Shown one piece after another: positions 10,539 to 18,072 of a stretch of DNA of 55,232 nucleotides. The stretch's first letter is position 1. Each line of letters opens with the position of its first letter. The stretch comes from a bacterium. GTDB lineage: Bacteria > Bdellovibrionota_C > UBA2361 > SZUA-149 > JAQTWB01. A program made the translations under genes and the position numbers. The stretch lies in the NCBI GenBank assembly GCA_028689495.1, contig JAQTWB010000013.1:1-55232 (forward strand), read 5' to 3'. The notes under the pieces were generated by a model. That model was not told the DNA's origin. It made no database searches and worked only from the letters and a program-made list of their open reading frames with translations.

Positions 10539-10727
10539 ATGAGAAAAATCGCGAAAATCGGCAAAACAACAATCTTCATAAAAAGAGCAACTATCAGCGC
10601 CCAGCTGTTGGCAAGTTTGTTGTGTGGCATCGACACACAAGTTTATGAAGAAAAAAAACACGGACCAGTGACCTGGCCTACAAACCAGGGTCACTGGTCA
10701 CATCCTAACCGACACCAAAAAATCTGA
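10539..10727 (+). CDS. Possible small basic protein (62 aa)
   Basis: A CAGGAG ribosome-binding site sits 9 bp before the ATG. The first 30 residues are basic and then hydrophobic (A-Q-L-L-A-S-L-L-C), as in a short leader or membrane peptide. The second half is encoded by a strong hairpin (10663-10699), which argues that the 3' half may be regulatory rather than protein sequence. I do not recognise the peptide. It is listed because of the good ribosome site in an otherwise empty 840-bp gap (10072-10911). Confidence 0.3.
   Translation: MRKIAKIGKTTIFIKRATISAQLLASLLCGIDTQVYEEKKHGPVTWPTNQGHWSHPNRHQKI
10663..10699 (+). terminator. Strong hairpin, terminator- or attenuator-like
   Basis: Left arm GACCAGTGACCTGG pairs with CCAGGGTCACTGGTC with one bulge and a loop of about 8 bases. 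No T-run follows. It overlaps the end of the small open frame at 10539. Confidence 0.4.
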
Positions 10728-10739
10728 GTGCCGGTTAAT

Positions 10740-10781
10740 CCATGACGGAATCGGGAATCATATTTCCTGATTCTGTCATGG
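10740..10781 (+). terminator. Long hairpin, 18-bp stem with G-U pairs
   Basis: The sequence from CCATGAC at 10740 pairs with GTCATGG ending at 10781. The stem is 18 bp with two positions that can pair as G-U, and the loop is 6 bases. It follows the small open frame and precedes the 371-residue gene by about 130 bp. There is no T-run. Confidence 0.4.
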
Positions 10782-10911
10782 AATGCTGATTCTAATGGTT
10801 TATCTAACGCGCACTTCCTCCACTTTTCTTTGAAAGGGGCACACTTCCGGGCACTTCGGCATAACAATAATCTCAGAAGATATTTCGCTTACTTGAGGCT
10901 TGGGAGGTTTT

Positions 10912-12027
10912 ATGTCGGTAATGGATTACATCAACAAGAAAGGCAGCATCGAATTACTGGCGGCGAAACAGCCTCCGACAGGGAATGAGCAGGAGACCAA
11001 ACTGCGTATAAGTGGGCCATCATACTTCGGCATGTCACTGACAGCTCCCGTCTCCAGCAGCGAAAACCTCAATCATACCGCTAATCAGGCCCCAATAACG
11101 GACAAAAACAAGCTTAACCAACTAAGCTTGCCAAAGATAAATCCAGCTCCAATTGAATCTGGCGCACCGACTCAAACTACTATCAGCGATAAACCTGAAA
11201 ACCAGACAAAGCGATACACAACATCAATTGAAAGCAAACTGGCACTGGCAAGCAATGCCTACGACCTGATTGCCACCGGACAGTTCAGCGAACTGCCCAA
11301 AATGCTGAAAAATCCCACAGGCTATCAGATGCAGGAAAAACCGGCTACCCAAACTGTATCAGCGGGCAGTATCACCACTGCCATGATGGCGGCGGATGCG
11401 ACACTTATCCGCTACGCTCCCGAGATAGCGAAAGGAATCAGCAATTCTCTGTCCACCCTTGGCGTCAATCCCTACGACATCAAACGAAATGAGTTCATGG
11501 CGATTGCCAGCAAACTACAGCCCGAACACAATGGACAAATAACACTTGGCACAATCACTGCTCTGCAGAAAAACCTGGCCTCAACTTCTCAAGCCGATTT
11601 CAAAAATGAGGTTTCGACAATCGATGCTCTACAAAACGGCAAGTCCCCTTCATTGAGTAATATTGGCCAACTTACCCACCATCAAAAGGCGGCAAACCCG
11701 GCGGCCTATCAGCAGGATATGCTTTCTGCCGCTGATAAAGTGCTTAGTCTTTATGCCGCTGATGGAGAACATCTGCGACAAAAGGACCTCAACAAAATTG
11801 CAAAAAGCTTTCTTTCCGAAGCTATGGGCAAGGAGATGAACAGCAACTTTCTCGCCGATAGAATAAGTGCACCGCTCATGAAAAATTTTGCCGTCCGCCA
11901 CGAAATAGAAGGAGACCAACGTTTGGCGCTGGGCCGAGAAGAAGTAGCAAAAGCCCTGGATTATCTAAGTGACGGGACAGGTCGGATAACTTCCGCCGGA
12001 TTAAAGCAAATGCTGGCAAAGCTGTAA
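10912..12027 (+). CDS. Unrecognised 371-residue cytoplasmic-type protein with EF-hand-like segments
   Basis: I do not recognise this family. The start is set by a TGGGAGG ribosome site 5 bp before the ATG at 10912; an in-frame TTG lies inside that site. There is no signal peptide or membrane segment. Residues 1-110 look disordered (rich in Pro, Thr, Asn, Lys); from about residue 110 the sequence becomes mainly helical and Ala/Leu-rich. Two segments resemble degenerate EF-hand loops: E-H-N-G-Q-I-T-L and the C-terminal S-D-G-T-G-R-I-T-S-A-G-L, but both lack the full set of acidic ligands. The disordered N-terminus plus helical body would fit a secreted substrate or a scaffold; this is speculation. 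It converges with the minus-strand gene 8 bp downstream. Confidence 0.7.
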   Translation: MSVMDYINKKGSIELLAAKQPPTGNEQETKLRISGPSYFGMSLTAPVSSSENLNHTANQAPITDKNKLNQLSLPKINPAPIESGAPTQTTISDKPENQTKRYTTSIESKLALASNAYDLIATGQFSELPKMLKNPTGYQMQEKPATQTVSAGSITTAMMAADATLIRYAPEIAKGISNSLSTLGVNPYDIKRNEFMAIASKLQPEHNGQITLGTITALQKNLASTSQADFKNEVSTIDALQNGKSPSLSNIGQLTHHQKAANPAAYQQDMLSAADKVLSLYAADGEHLRQKDLNKIAKSFLSEAMGKEMNSNFLADRISAPLMKNFAVRHEIEGDQRLALGREEVAKALDYLSDGTGRITSAGLKQMLAKL

Positions 12028-12034
12028 TCGACGA

Positions 12035-13600
12035 TCAATTTTGTTGAGCTAGAAAGTATATCGCCTTCTTATCTTCGTAACGGATAGTCCACTGTTCGGG
12101 CAGTAGTCTCAGGCCTTGAGCGATTGCCGAATCTGTCTCGACAAACACAGCATTAATGCCATATTTCTGCAAAAGTTTCTGCCAATCGGTTTCAAGATCG
12201 ATAATCGCCGAATAATCCTCCATGACACCTCGCTCGCCGTCCCGCCAATGCGGCATCCGACCATCAACAAAGGTTTTAATCTGCGGCGAATAATAAAGCA
12301 GATACCCGCCCCAATTGTATTCGTTTAACAGGTTCTTCCCTTTAAGCTCTTCACCAATCATCGACAGCGCCTGCTGCGGGTAAAGACGGGCCACTGTAGA
12401 TTCCATACTCAAAACACCCGTGGCGCGAAGTAACAAAATGATGAGCAGGATCATCTGGGAGGCAATAATCAGAGCTTTAACAAGCCGAGTCCAATTCTCA
12501 TTCTCCCTGAAAATCCCCACCGGGAATCGCCCCAGTTCCATAAAAGCAAATGGCAAAAGAAAAATAGTGTGGCGCATCGAAGACAACGCCATAAAAAGCA
12601 GCACCGAAAACAAGGCGACACTGGTAGACGTCAGTCCCTGAAAAAACCAGCGTACACCAAGAACAAGTGACACCACCAAAGCAAATTGCCCGGCTCCTTT
12701 AGCAATTGTAAGAGGTTGCCATTCAATTATGTGGCTCTTACCGTAGCCGTCCGTAAGCGTACGAAGCACCTCGCCATAGAGTGAAATGCCGTAGGGCTGC
12801 AACAATGTCAGAACAGCACTGACAAGCAAAACCCTCCACAGCAGACGCAGCTCACCTTCCCGGTACCCCCAGCCTATCGCATATTTCCGCAGATAAAACG
12901 GTATTGAGGTGTTATTGACGATCCGCCTGTTTGCTGTTTCAGCAATGGCAACTCCCGATATTAACGCCAGGCCAATGACAAAGCCGGCGTGGAGCCACGA
13001 CCAAACATATACGACAATTGGCAGCCAGTAAAGGCGATGCCAACACCAGAATCTTCCGCCTCGCCCTCTCTCGTCGTATTCCCCTTCGTTATCGCCTTCA
13101 ATACGATTCGCGCGCACCCGAACAAGAAGAAAAAGCACCAACGAAAAACCAATCAAAGTGAAAATCTGCGGTCTGAGCATCGAAAGCTGCAGCAAAAGTC
13201 CAGAGCAGACAATTACAGCCAGACATTTCAACAACAGGGCATTGACCAGATCATTTTGCTCAGGCATCGGATAACTATCACCCGCGGGTTTGACGAACAA
13301 ACCTGTCAGCAGCCAGACTACAGTTGCGCCAAGAAATGCATACCAGAACTGCACTCCGGCCAGCCCGGCATACGAGTGCAGCTGAGAAATCAACAAGTCC
13401 TGCAACCACTCGTGATCAACCCAAGGTTTGCCTGCATAGCTATGAGAAAATATATCAGCACCGGGGATCACCCGGTGCTGGGTGATCCACTCACCAGCGC
13501 GCAAATGCCAACCGAAATCGGGATCAAAAAACGGAGAATTTAGCGAAAGGAAAGCGAGAGGAAATACAACAATAAACAGGCGAAATAGCCAAACTGTCAT
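12035..13600 (-). CDS. Polytopic membrane protein, GT-C-like, with D-P-D-x-x-W-H motif (paralogue of 43662-45185)
   Basis: A protein of 521 residues with about ten hydrophobic segments. Just after the first membrane segment it has D-P-D-F-G-W-H-L-R-A-G-E-W-I, an acidic periplasmic-loop motif like that of GT-C glycosyltransferases that use lipid-linked sugars. The C-terminal 100 residues are soluble, with N-W-G-G-Y-L-L and F-V-D-G-R, which recur in the protein at 43.7 kb. The combination suggests an inner-membrane enzyme acting on lipid-linked sugars, but no donor or acceptor can be deduced. It follows the Asp/His-tailed exported protein by 26 bp on the same strand and may be co-transcribed with it. 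Confidence 0.7.
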   Translation of the reverse strand: MTVWLFRLFIVVFPLAFLSLNSPFFDPDFGWHLRAGEWITQHRVIPGADIFSHSYAGKPWVDHEWLQDLLISQLHSYAGLAGVQFWYAFLGATVVWLLTGLFVKPAGDSYPMPEQNDLVNALLLKCLAVIVCSGLLLQLSMLRPQIFTLIGFSLVLFLLVRVRANRIEGDNEGEYDERGRGGRFWCWHRLYWLPIVVYVWSWLHAGFVIGLALISGVAIAETANRRIVNNTSIPFYLRKYAIGWGYREGELRLLWRVLLVSAVLTLLQPYGISLYGEVLRTLTDGYGKSHIIEWQPLTIAKGAGQFALVVSLVLGVRWFFQGLTSTSVALFSVLLFMALSSMRHTIFLLPFAFMELGRFPVGIFRENENWTRLVKALIIASQMILLIILLLRATGVLSMESTVARLYPQQALSMIGEELKGKNLLNEYNWGGYLLYYSPQIKTFVDGRMPHWRDGERGVMEDYSAIIDLETDWQKLLQKYGINAVFVETDSAIAQGLRLLPEQWTIRYEDKKAIYFLAQQN

Positions 13601-13626
13601 AGTTCAATACTCTACATAAGCTATAA

Positions 13627-14178
13627 TTAGTCATGATCGTCGTGATCATCACTCTCTTCGTTTTCCTCGAACAACTCCTCCAACAATTCATGAAGCTCAT
13701 TGCCCTCGTCGTCTTCGTAAAGTTCGTTCTGCTCAAAAACTTCATGGAGGTCTTCGTCAAACAGTGTATCAATTATCAGAGTAGCTGCTGTTGCCGGAAC
13801 ACTGAGAATTGCGACTTCCGACGAGGCGACATCGTCATCAAAACGCAAGACAAAAGAAGTTGGAGTCTCGTCCAACTCAAGCATAAACTGCCCTTGAGTG
13901 TCGGTCACATCGTTTGTGACTCGCTTCAAGCCCTTTAATGCTCGAGAACTCAACACTTTTCCAGAGGCATTAATTAACGACACCTGCACGCCGGGAACTG
14001 GTGTAGAGGTCGCCGTTCTCAATGTACCGTTGATCACAAAGCCACCACCGCTTCCAGTTGTCCCGCCCCCGCAACCCACAGAAGACAACCCTGCCACTGT
14101 AATAAAGGTGATCAGACGAACACAATAACTGCGAAGTAATTGCCCGAAAGATACGCAATTATTGCGATACTCATTCAT
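13627..14178 (-). CDS. Exported carboxypeptidase-regulatory-like protein with acidic Asp/His tail
   Basis: The N-terminus has basic residues, a hydrophobic stretch (V-R-L-I-T-F-I-T-V-A-G-L) and then a Cys-Gly-Gly-Gly, so it is exported and possibly lipid-anchored although the lipobox is imperfect. Residues about 45-140 form a beta-sandwich of the carboxypeptidase-regulatory type (V-P-G-V-Q-V-S-L, then T-D-T-Q-G-Q-F). The last 45 residues are almost all Glu, Asp, Leu and His and end D-D-H-D-D-H-D, a likely metal-binding tail. It lies between the DUF6502 gene (64 bp upstream) and the GT-C-like gene (26 bp downstream). Function unknown. Confidence 0.65.
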   Translation of the reverse strand: MNEYRNNCVSFGQLLRSYCVRLITFITVAGLSSVGCGGGTTGSGGGFVINGTLRTATSTPVPGVQVSLINASGKVLSSRALKGLKRVTNDVTDTQGQFMLELDETPTSFVLRFDDDVASSEVAILSVPATAATLIIDTLFDEDLHEVFEQNELYEDDEGNELHELLEELFEENEESDDHDDHD

Positions 14179-14242
14179 TGTTTTATTGACCGTTCCTGCC
14201 CTGCATACACACGACGGTGTGCCAGCGCTTTGTTATACCGTT

Positions 14243-15118
14243 TCAAGCAACAGAATCATCTTCGCCCGACTCATTCAACTCTACCAAGTTATTCGACTCT
14301 CCCGAGCTATTCAACTCTACGGTGCGGCTGAATGAGCACAAAGAGACACGAACGTGCTTATTACTCTTCTCTAGCTCAGCATTTGTATCCTCGTCAAACC
14401 TGGAAAGGTAATTCCGCAACTTCGCATGAAACATTGAGCCCTCGCTCAATAACCACTTGCGAATTTCTGGTAAGAACGCCTGACTAATCTTGTCGTATTC
14501 GGTTCTTAGGTGCAGATTGGGTTCCGAGTGTTGCTCTTGCAGATTCTGTTCAACCGCATAAATCAGATCATCGTTATCTTGCGCCAAATGCTCAAGAGCA
14601 CGCTTTGCGTCAGATCGAACGATATACTCCTGTGTCTTGAGTTTGAGCAGACCTTTGCCGGTTCGTTCAACTGCATGAATGCGCTCAAGCTCTAATAGCA
14701 GGGTATAGGGATTAGGATCTGTGCTGACAGAATAAACAAGTTCGGCAAAATCTCCCGTCTTCCCGTCAAAGCTCAATTGACGCGGTTTTCCGGAGGCAGT
14801 CAAAAAGCGCGCATCAGTCTGCCACTTGGCGATCAATCGATTGATGATATTGCCAGAGAGCCTTTTGGGGGTGCAATCAGTATCACCCGCCAGACGAGCC
14901 ACATCCGCACGATGAATACCCGTCATGATACTGACGCGATTGACTGTCTGCTTTTCTCCCAGTGCTTTTATTTCTTCCTCGGCAACATCAACAAGAGCAG
15001 ACTTGCAGGCCTCTATTATTTCCTGAAGTTTAAATGAGCGACGAAGACAATAACGCATCACCGGCCGCAATAGCAGCCTCAATGAATGACGCACATGATT
15101 TTCATCGTTCTGATGCAC
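14243..15118 (-). CDS. DUF6502 family protein
   Basis: The N-terminal half carries L-L-R-P-V-M-R-Y-C-L-R-R, V-N-R-V-S-I-M-T-G-I-H-R-A-D-V and the W-Q-T-D region, which match the DUF6502 family found in proteobacteria. V-S-I-M-T-G looks like a winged-helix DNA-binding turn, so a regulatory role is plausible but unproven. The C-terminus ends with two related short blocks (V-E-L-N-S-S-G-E and V-E-L-N-E-S-G-E) produced by short imperfect DNA repeats near 14275-14325. The chosen start is a GTG at 15118 without a well-spaced ribosome site; a downstream start is possible. It heads the minus-strand group that continues with the exported Asp/His-tailed protein. Confidence 0.7.
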   Translation of the reverse strand: MHQNDENHVRHSLRLLLRPVMRYCLRRSFKLQEIIEACKSALVDVAEEEIKALGEKQTVNRVSIMTGIHRADVARLAGDTDCTPKRLSGNIINRLIAKWQTDARFLTASGKPRQLSFDGKTGDFAELVYSVSTDPNPYTLLLELERIHAVERTGKGLLKLKTQEYIVRSDAKRALEHLAQDNDDLIYAVEQNLQEQHSEPNLHLRTEYDKISQAFLPEIRKWLLSEGSMFHAKLRNYLSRFDEDTNAELEKSNKHVRVSLCSFSRTVELNSSGESNNLVELNESGEDDSVA

Positions 15119-15137
15119 TATCTTTTATAAACTCCTC

Positions 15138-16997
15138 TCAGGTTGTAGCAATCACCTCAACACTTTCAAGCTCACTCGATCTTTCAGCCCCAAGAGTCTC
15201 CAGCGGTTCCAACAAATTCCCCGGTGTCAGGATTTGTGGAAGTATCAACGCTTCTTTGGCTCCAGGCAAATAAAAGACACTAAGCGGCACGCCACTTCGA
15301 CCAAATTGTTTAATCGCAGCGGTGACGGTCTCATCTCCATTGGTCCAATCTGCAATCAGAACCTTGACGCCATGCTGCTTAAACCCGGTAATTACCTCAC
15401 TTGAGTGGAAAAGCAACCCGTGATTGACTTGGCAAGTAACGCACCAAGCGGCAGTAAACTCCAGCAATACCGGAATATTCTGAGACTGAAGCTCTGCCAA
15501 ACGAGCGGCGGAATAGGGCTCCCAACCAAGTTCTGAACCATTTTCGTACCGCTGACCAACCTCGGTTGCTTCTGCATTACGCGGCACGTTGTCGAAAGGA
15601 ACTCCAACATAAATTGCCGCCAGAAGGACTGCCCCACAAGTAACTTGCACCGCTCGCCGCCCTCTCACGCTAAGATGTGGTCCGGAATAATTACCAAAAA
15701 CCCAACATCCGAAGCCTAACAACAGCACTCCAATCAGGAATTGAAACAATCCATCACTGCCCGCCTGAAGGTCAAGAACCCATGTCAACCAAATAACTGT
15801 GGCAAATAATGGAAAAGCCATCACCTGTTTTAACCTGACCATCCACATCCCCGGCTGCGGCAGGAAACGAAGCAATTTCGGATTCGCGGCAAGCACCAGA
15901 TAAGGCAAAGCCAACCCCATGCCCAATGCAGTAAAAATCAACATTGCCGGGAAGGCTGACATAGTCATCGTCGCCGCAATTGCCGAGGCCATAAATGGAG
16001 CCGAACATGGTGTTGCCAGCAATGTCGAAAGCACACCGCTGAAAAATGCTCCAGAACCACCGGTGCCTCGATCTGCCCGACTTGCCATGCACTGTACAGA
16101 AGTTCCGATCTCAAATACGCCGATCAAATTCAGTGCGATGACAAAAACAATAAAAGCCATAAATGCAACAAACACCGGCGACTGGAACTGAAAGCCCCAG
16201 CCCGCCGCATGCCCGGCGCTGCGTAGCAGAAGAAAGGTCGCACCAAGCACCCAAAATGAAGACAACACTCCAGCGGCATATAGCCAACCATGACGCAACG
16301 ATTCCTCAGGTGAATTTTTACCACCGGCGAAAGAAAGAATTTTCAAAGAGATAACCGGAAACACACAAGGCATCAGGTTAAGAATTATTCCGCCAACAAA
16401 CGCTAGGAAAATGAAGTTCAAAAAACTGAACGAGAGCATTGATGTCGTATCTTCTGTGCTCTCCCCGTTGGCAATATCAAAGGAAACATTGCCGGAAATT
16501 ACAGCGCCATTATTATCAAGCAGTCCGGTAATATTTCCTTCAAGCATCACTTCCTGAGGTATACACTCATCCTTGCAGATCACCCAGGTGACACTTGCCT
16601 GAACCGTCTTCATTGCAATATTTTCCAATGTCCCGGAAATAGCAATCGGAATTGTCACCTCGCCTTCGTATCCATGACTAACCAGGCCATCGCGATGAAA
16701 ATCCATTGTCTGTGGCCACGGCAGTGCTTTTTGTGAAATCCCATCGGGCAGGTACAAGTCAATCACAGTTGGCAATCCAACATCACCCGGCTCCTGCCCG
16801 TAAATATGCCAGCCCTTCTCCAAAGTGAACTTCACAGCGACAACAGAACCATCGGCCGCTTCTAGCCCCTCTCGACTGGCAAGTAATTCTACCTCAATAT
16901 GAGGCAGCACAGCCTTAGACAGGTCTTCCGCCAGTGCCATCGCCGAAAAGCCTACAGATAATAATACGGCGATAAGTGCCTTGATAATAGTTTTCAT
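15138..16997 (-). CDS. dsbD: DsbD-family thiol:disulfide interchange protein (ScsB/DsbD type)
   Basis: This inner-membrane protein passes electrons from cytoplasmic thioredoxin to periplasmic thiol proteins. A signal peptide ends A-L-A-E (about residue 24). The N-terminal periplasmic domain contains K-G-W-H-I-Y-G and a C-K-D-E-C pair. The eight-helix CcdA/DsbD core follows, with G-G-I-I-L-N-L-M-P-C-V-F-P and later A-T-P-C-S-A-P-F-M, holding the paired membrane cysteines. The C-terminal thioredoxin domain has A-A-W-C-V-T-C-Q near residue 519. Length 619 is normal. Its start has a strong AAGGAG site. It is the last gene of the TlpA-DUF4266-DUF3570-ApbE-DsbD run, 100 bp after ApbE, and probably supplies reductant to the TlpA-like protein or to the cysteines of the DUF4266 lipoprotein. 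Confidence 0.88.
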   Translation of the reverse strand: MKTIIKALIAVLLSVGFSAMALAEDLSKAVLPHIEVELLASREGLEAADGSVVAVKFTLEKGWHIYGQEPGDVGLPTVIDLYLPDGISQKALPWPQTMDFHRDGLVSHGYEGEVTIPIAISGTLENIAMKTVQASVTWVICKDECIPQEVMLEGNITGLLDNNGAVISGNVSFDIANGESTEDTTSMLSFSFLNFIFLAFVGGIILNLMPCVFPVISLKILSFAGGKNSPEESLRHGWLYAAGVLSSFWVLGATFLLLRSAGHAAGWGFQFQSPVFVAFMAFIVFVIALNLIGVFEIGTSVQCMASRADRGTGGSGAFFSGVLSTLLATPCSAPFMASAIAATMTMSAFPAMLIFTALGMGLALPYLVLAANPKLLRFLPQPGMWMVRLKQVMAFPLFATVIWLTWVLDLQAGSDGLFQFLIGVLLLGFGCWVFGNYSGPHLSVRGRRAVQVTCGAVLLAAIYVGVPFDNVPRNAEATEVGQRYENGSELGWEPYSAARLAELQSQNIPVLLEFTAAWCVTCQVNHGLLFHSSEVITGFKQHGVKVLIADWTNGDETVTAAIKQFGRSGVPLSVFYLPGAKEALILPQILTPGNLLEPLETLGAERSSELESVEVIATT

Positions 16998-17098
16998 AAC
17001 CTTTACTCCTTACTTGCCTATGCAGCGACTCGAATCGTATATCGATTAGAGCTTAATCTTGTTTTGGCCTCTGTCTTCTGGCCCATGATACGATTACT

Positions 17099-18070
17099 TC
17101 AGCTATTTGAAGCGACATCGGTATGTCCTCTCGATACTTTGTTTAGCGAATTCACCTTTTCATAGAGCCGTCTTACCTCACGGGAAGTTCTCGTCTCTCC
17201 CTCTGAAGTGATAAGTATGTATTCAGCTCCAACTTCTTTAAGATAGTTTTCTCCTCGCTGCCCCAGAAGCATCGCCGTAGTGCTCATACTACCAGCGACA
17301 AGACAGGACGGAGCAAAAACGGTAACTGACTGTAAGCCAGAGACTGGCCAGCCCGTGCGCGGATTTAAAATATGAGAATAACGCTTACCATCAATCTCAA
17401 TGCGCCGTTCATAATCACCGCTGGTCGCCATTGCTCCCTTCATCATTGGCAAAGCACCAAGAGCCGAAGCCGACTCATTCGGATTAGCAATACCGACCAT
17501 CCAGCTGGTACCGTTTGCTCGCGGGCCACAAACTCGCAAATCCCCGGCAAAATTCACCAGTGAATGCCGAAGACCATTCTCAAGGAGAATCCCGGCAGCC
17601 CGATCAACTGCGTATTCTTTGGCAATACCGCCAAGGTCCAACTCCATGCCTTCCTCAGGCAACCGCAGCTTTCGATTTTGCCAAACAATCTTTCCCCAAT
17701 CAACGAGCTGCAAAACTTTCTCCACATCCTTCTGTTCAGGTAAAACGCCCTCACGAAACCGCCATACTTTGCGTAGCACACCACTGGAAATGTCAAAGAG
17801 ACGTTTACTCTGGCGATAACAGACATCGGCATAATCTAATAAAGCCGCAGTTTCCTCGTCTACCTCAATCTCGGTTTTGCCTGCCGAAGCATTAATCTGC
17901 GAAAGCACGCTTTCTGGCTGATAGCGACTGTATTTATTCTCAATACGAGCAACTTCCAAGACGATTTTCTGAATGGCATCTTCTGCACGCGACTTGTCCT
18001 CGCAGAATACCTGCACTTCATTACGACCACCCATGGCACCAAATGTGGCACTATGCAGTGAGTTACTCAT
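17099..18070 (-). CDS. apbE: ApbE family FAD:protein FMN transferase
   Basis: ApbE enzymes cleave FAD and attach FMN to a Ser/Thr of a target protein. Recognisable motifs are N-K-Y-S-R-Y-Q-P-E-S-V-L-S near the N-terminus, L-D-L-G-G-I-A-K-E-Y-A-V-D in the middle, the N-F-A-G-D-L-R-V segment, Y-S-H-I-L-N-P-R-T-G-W-P-V and the late A-M-L-L-G. Size (323) is normal. There is no evident signal peptide or lipobox at the N-terminus (M-S-N-S-L-H-S), so it appears to act in the cytoplasm, before its target is exported. It follows the DUF3570 gene by 2 bp, so they are translationally coupled, and that barrel is the obvious candidate target in the cluster. Confidence 0.92.
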   Translation of the reverse strand: MSNSLHSATFGAMGGRNEVQVFCEDKSRAEDAIQKIVLEVARIENKYSRYQPESVLSQINASAGKTEIEVDEETAALLDYADVCYRQSKRLFDISSGVLRKVWRFREGVLPEQKDVEKVLQLVDWGKIVWQNRKLRLPEEGMELDLGGIAKEYAVDRAAGILLENGLRHSLVNFAGDLRVCGPRANGTSWMVGIANPNESASALGALPMMKGAMATSGDYERRIEIDGKRYSHILNPRTGWPVSGLQSVTVFAPSCLVAGSMSTTAMLLGQRGENYLKEVGAEYILITSEGETRTSREVRRLYEKVNSLNKVSRGHTDVASNS

Positions 18071-18072
18071 CG

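Noticed and set aside
13633-13938. Antisense frame over the Asp/His-tailed exported protein
   Set aside because: It is the complement of a low-complexity acidic tail, without a ribosome site; the minus-strand protein has a signal sequence and domain structure.
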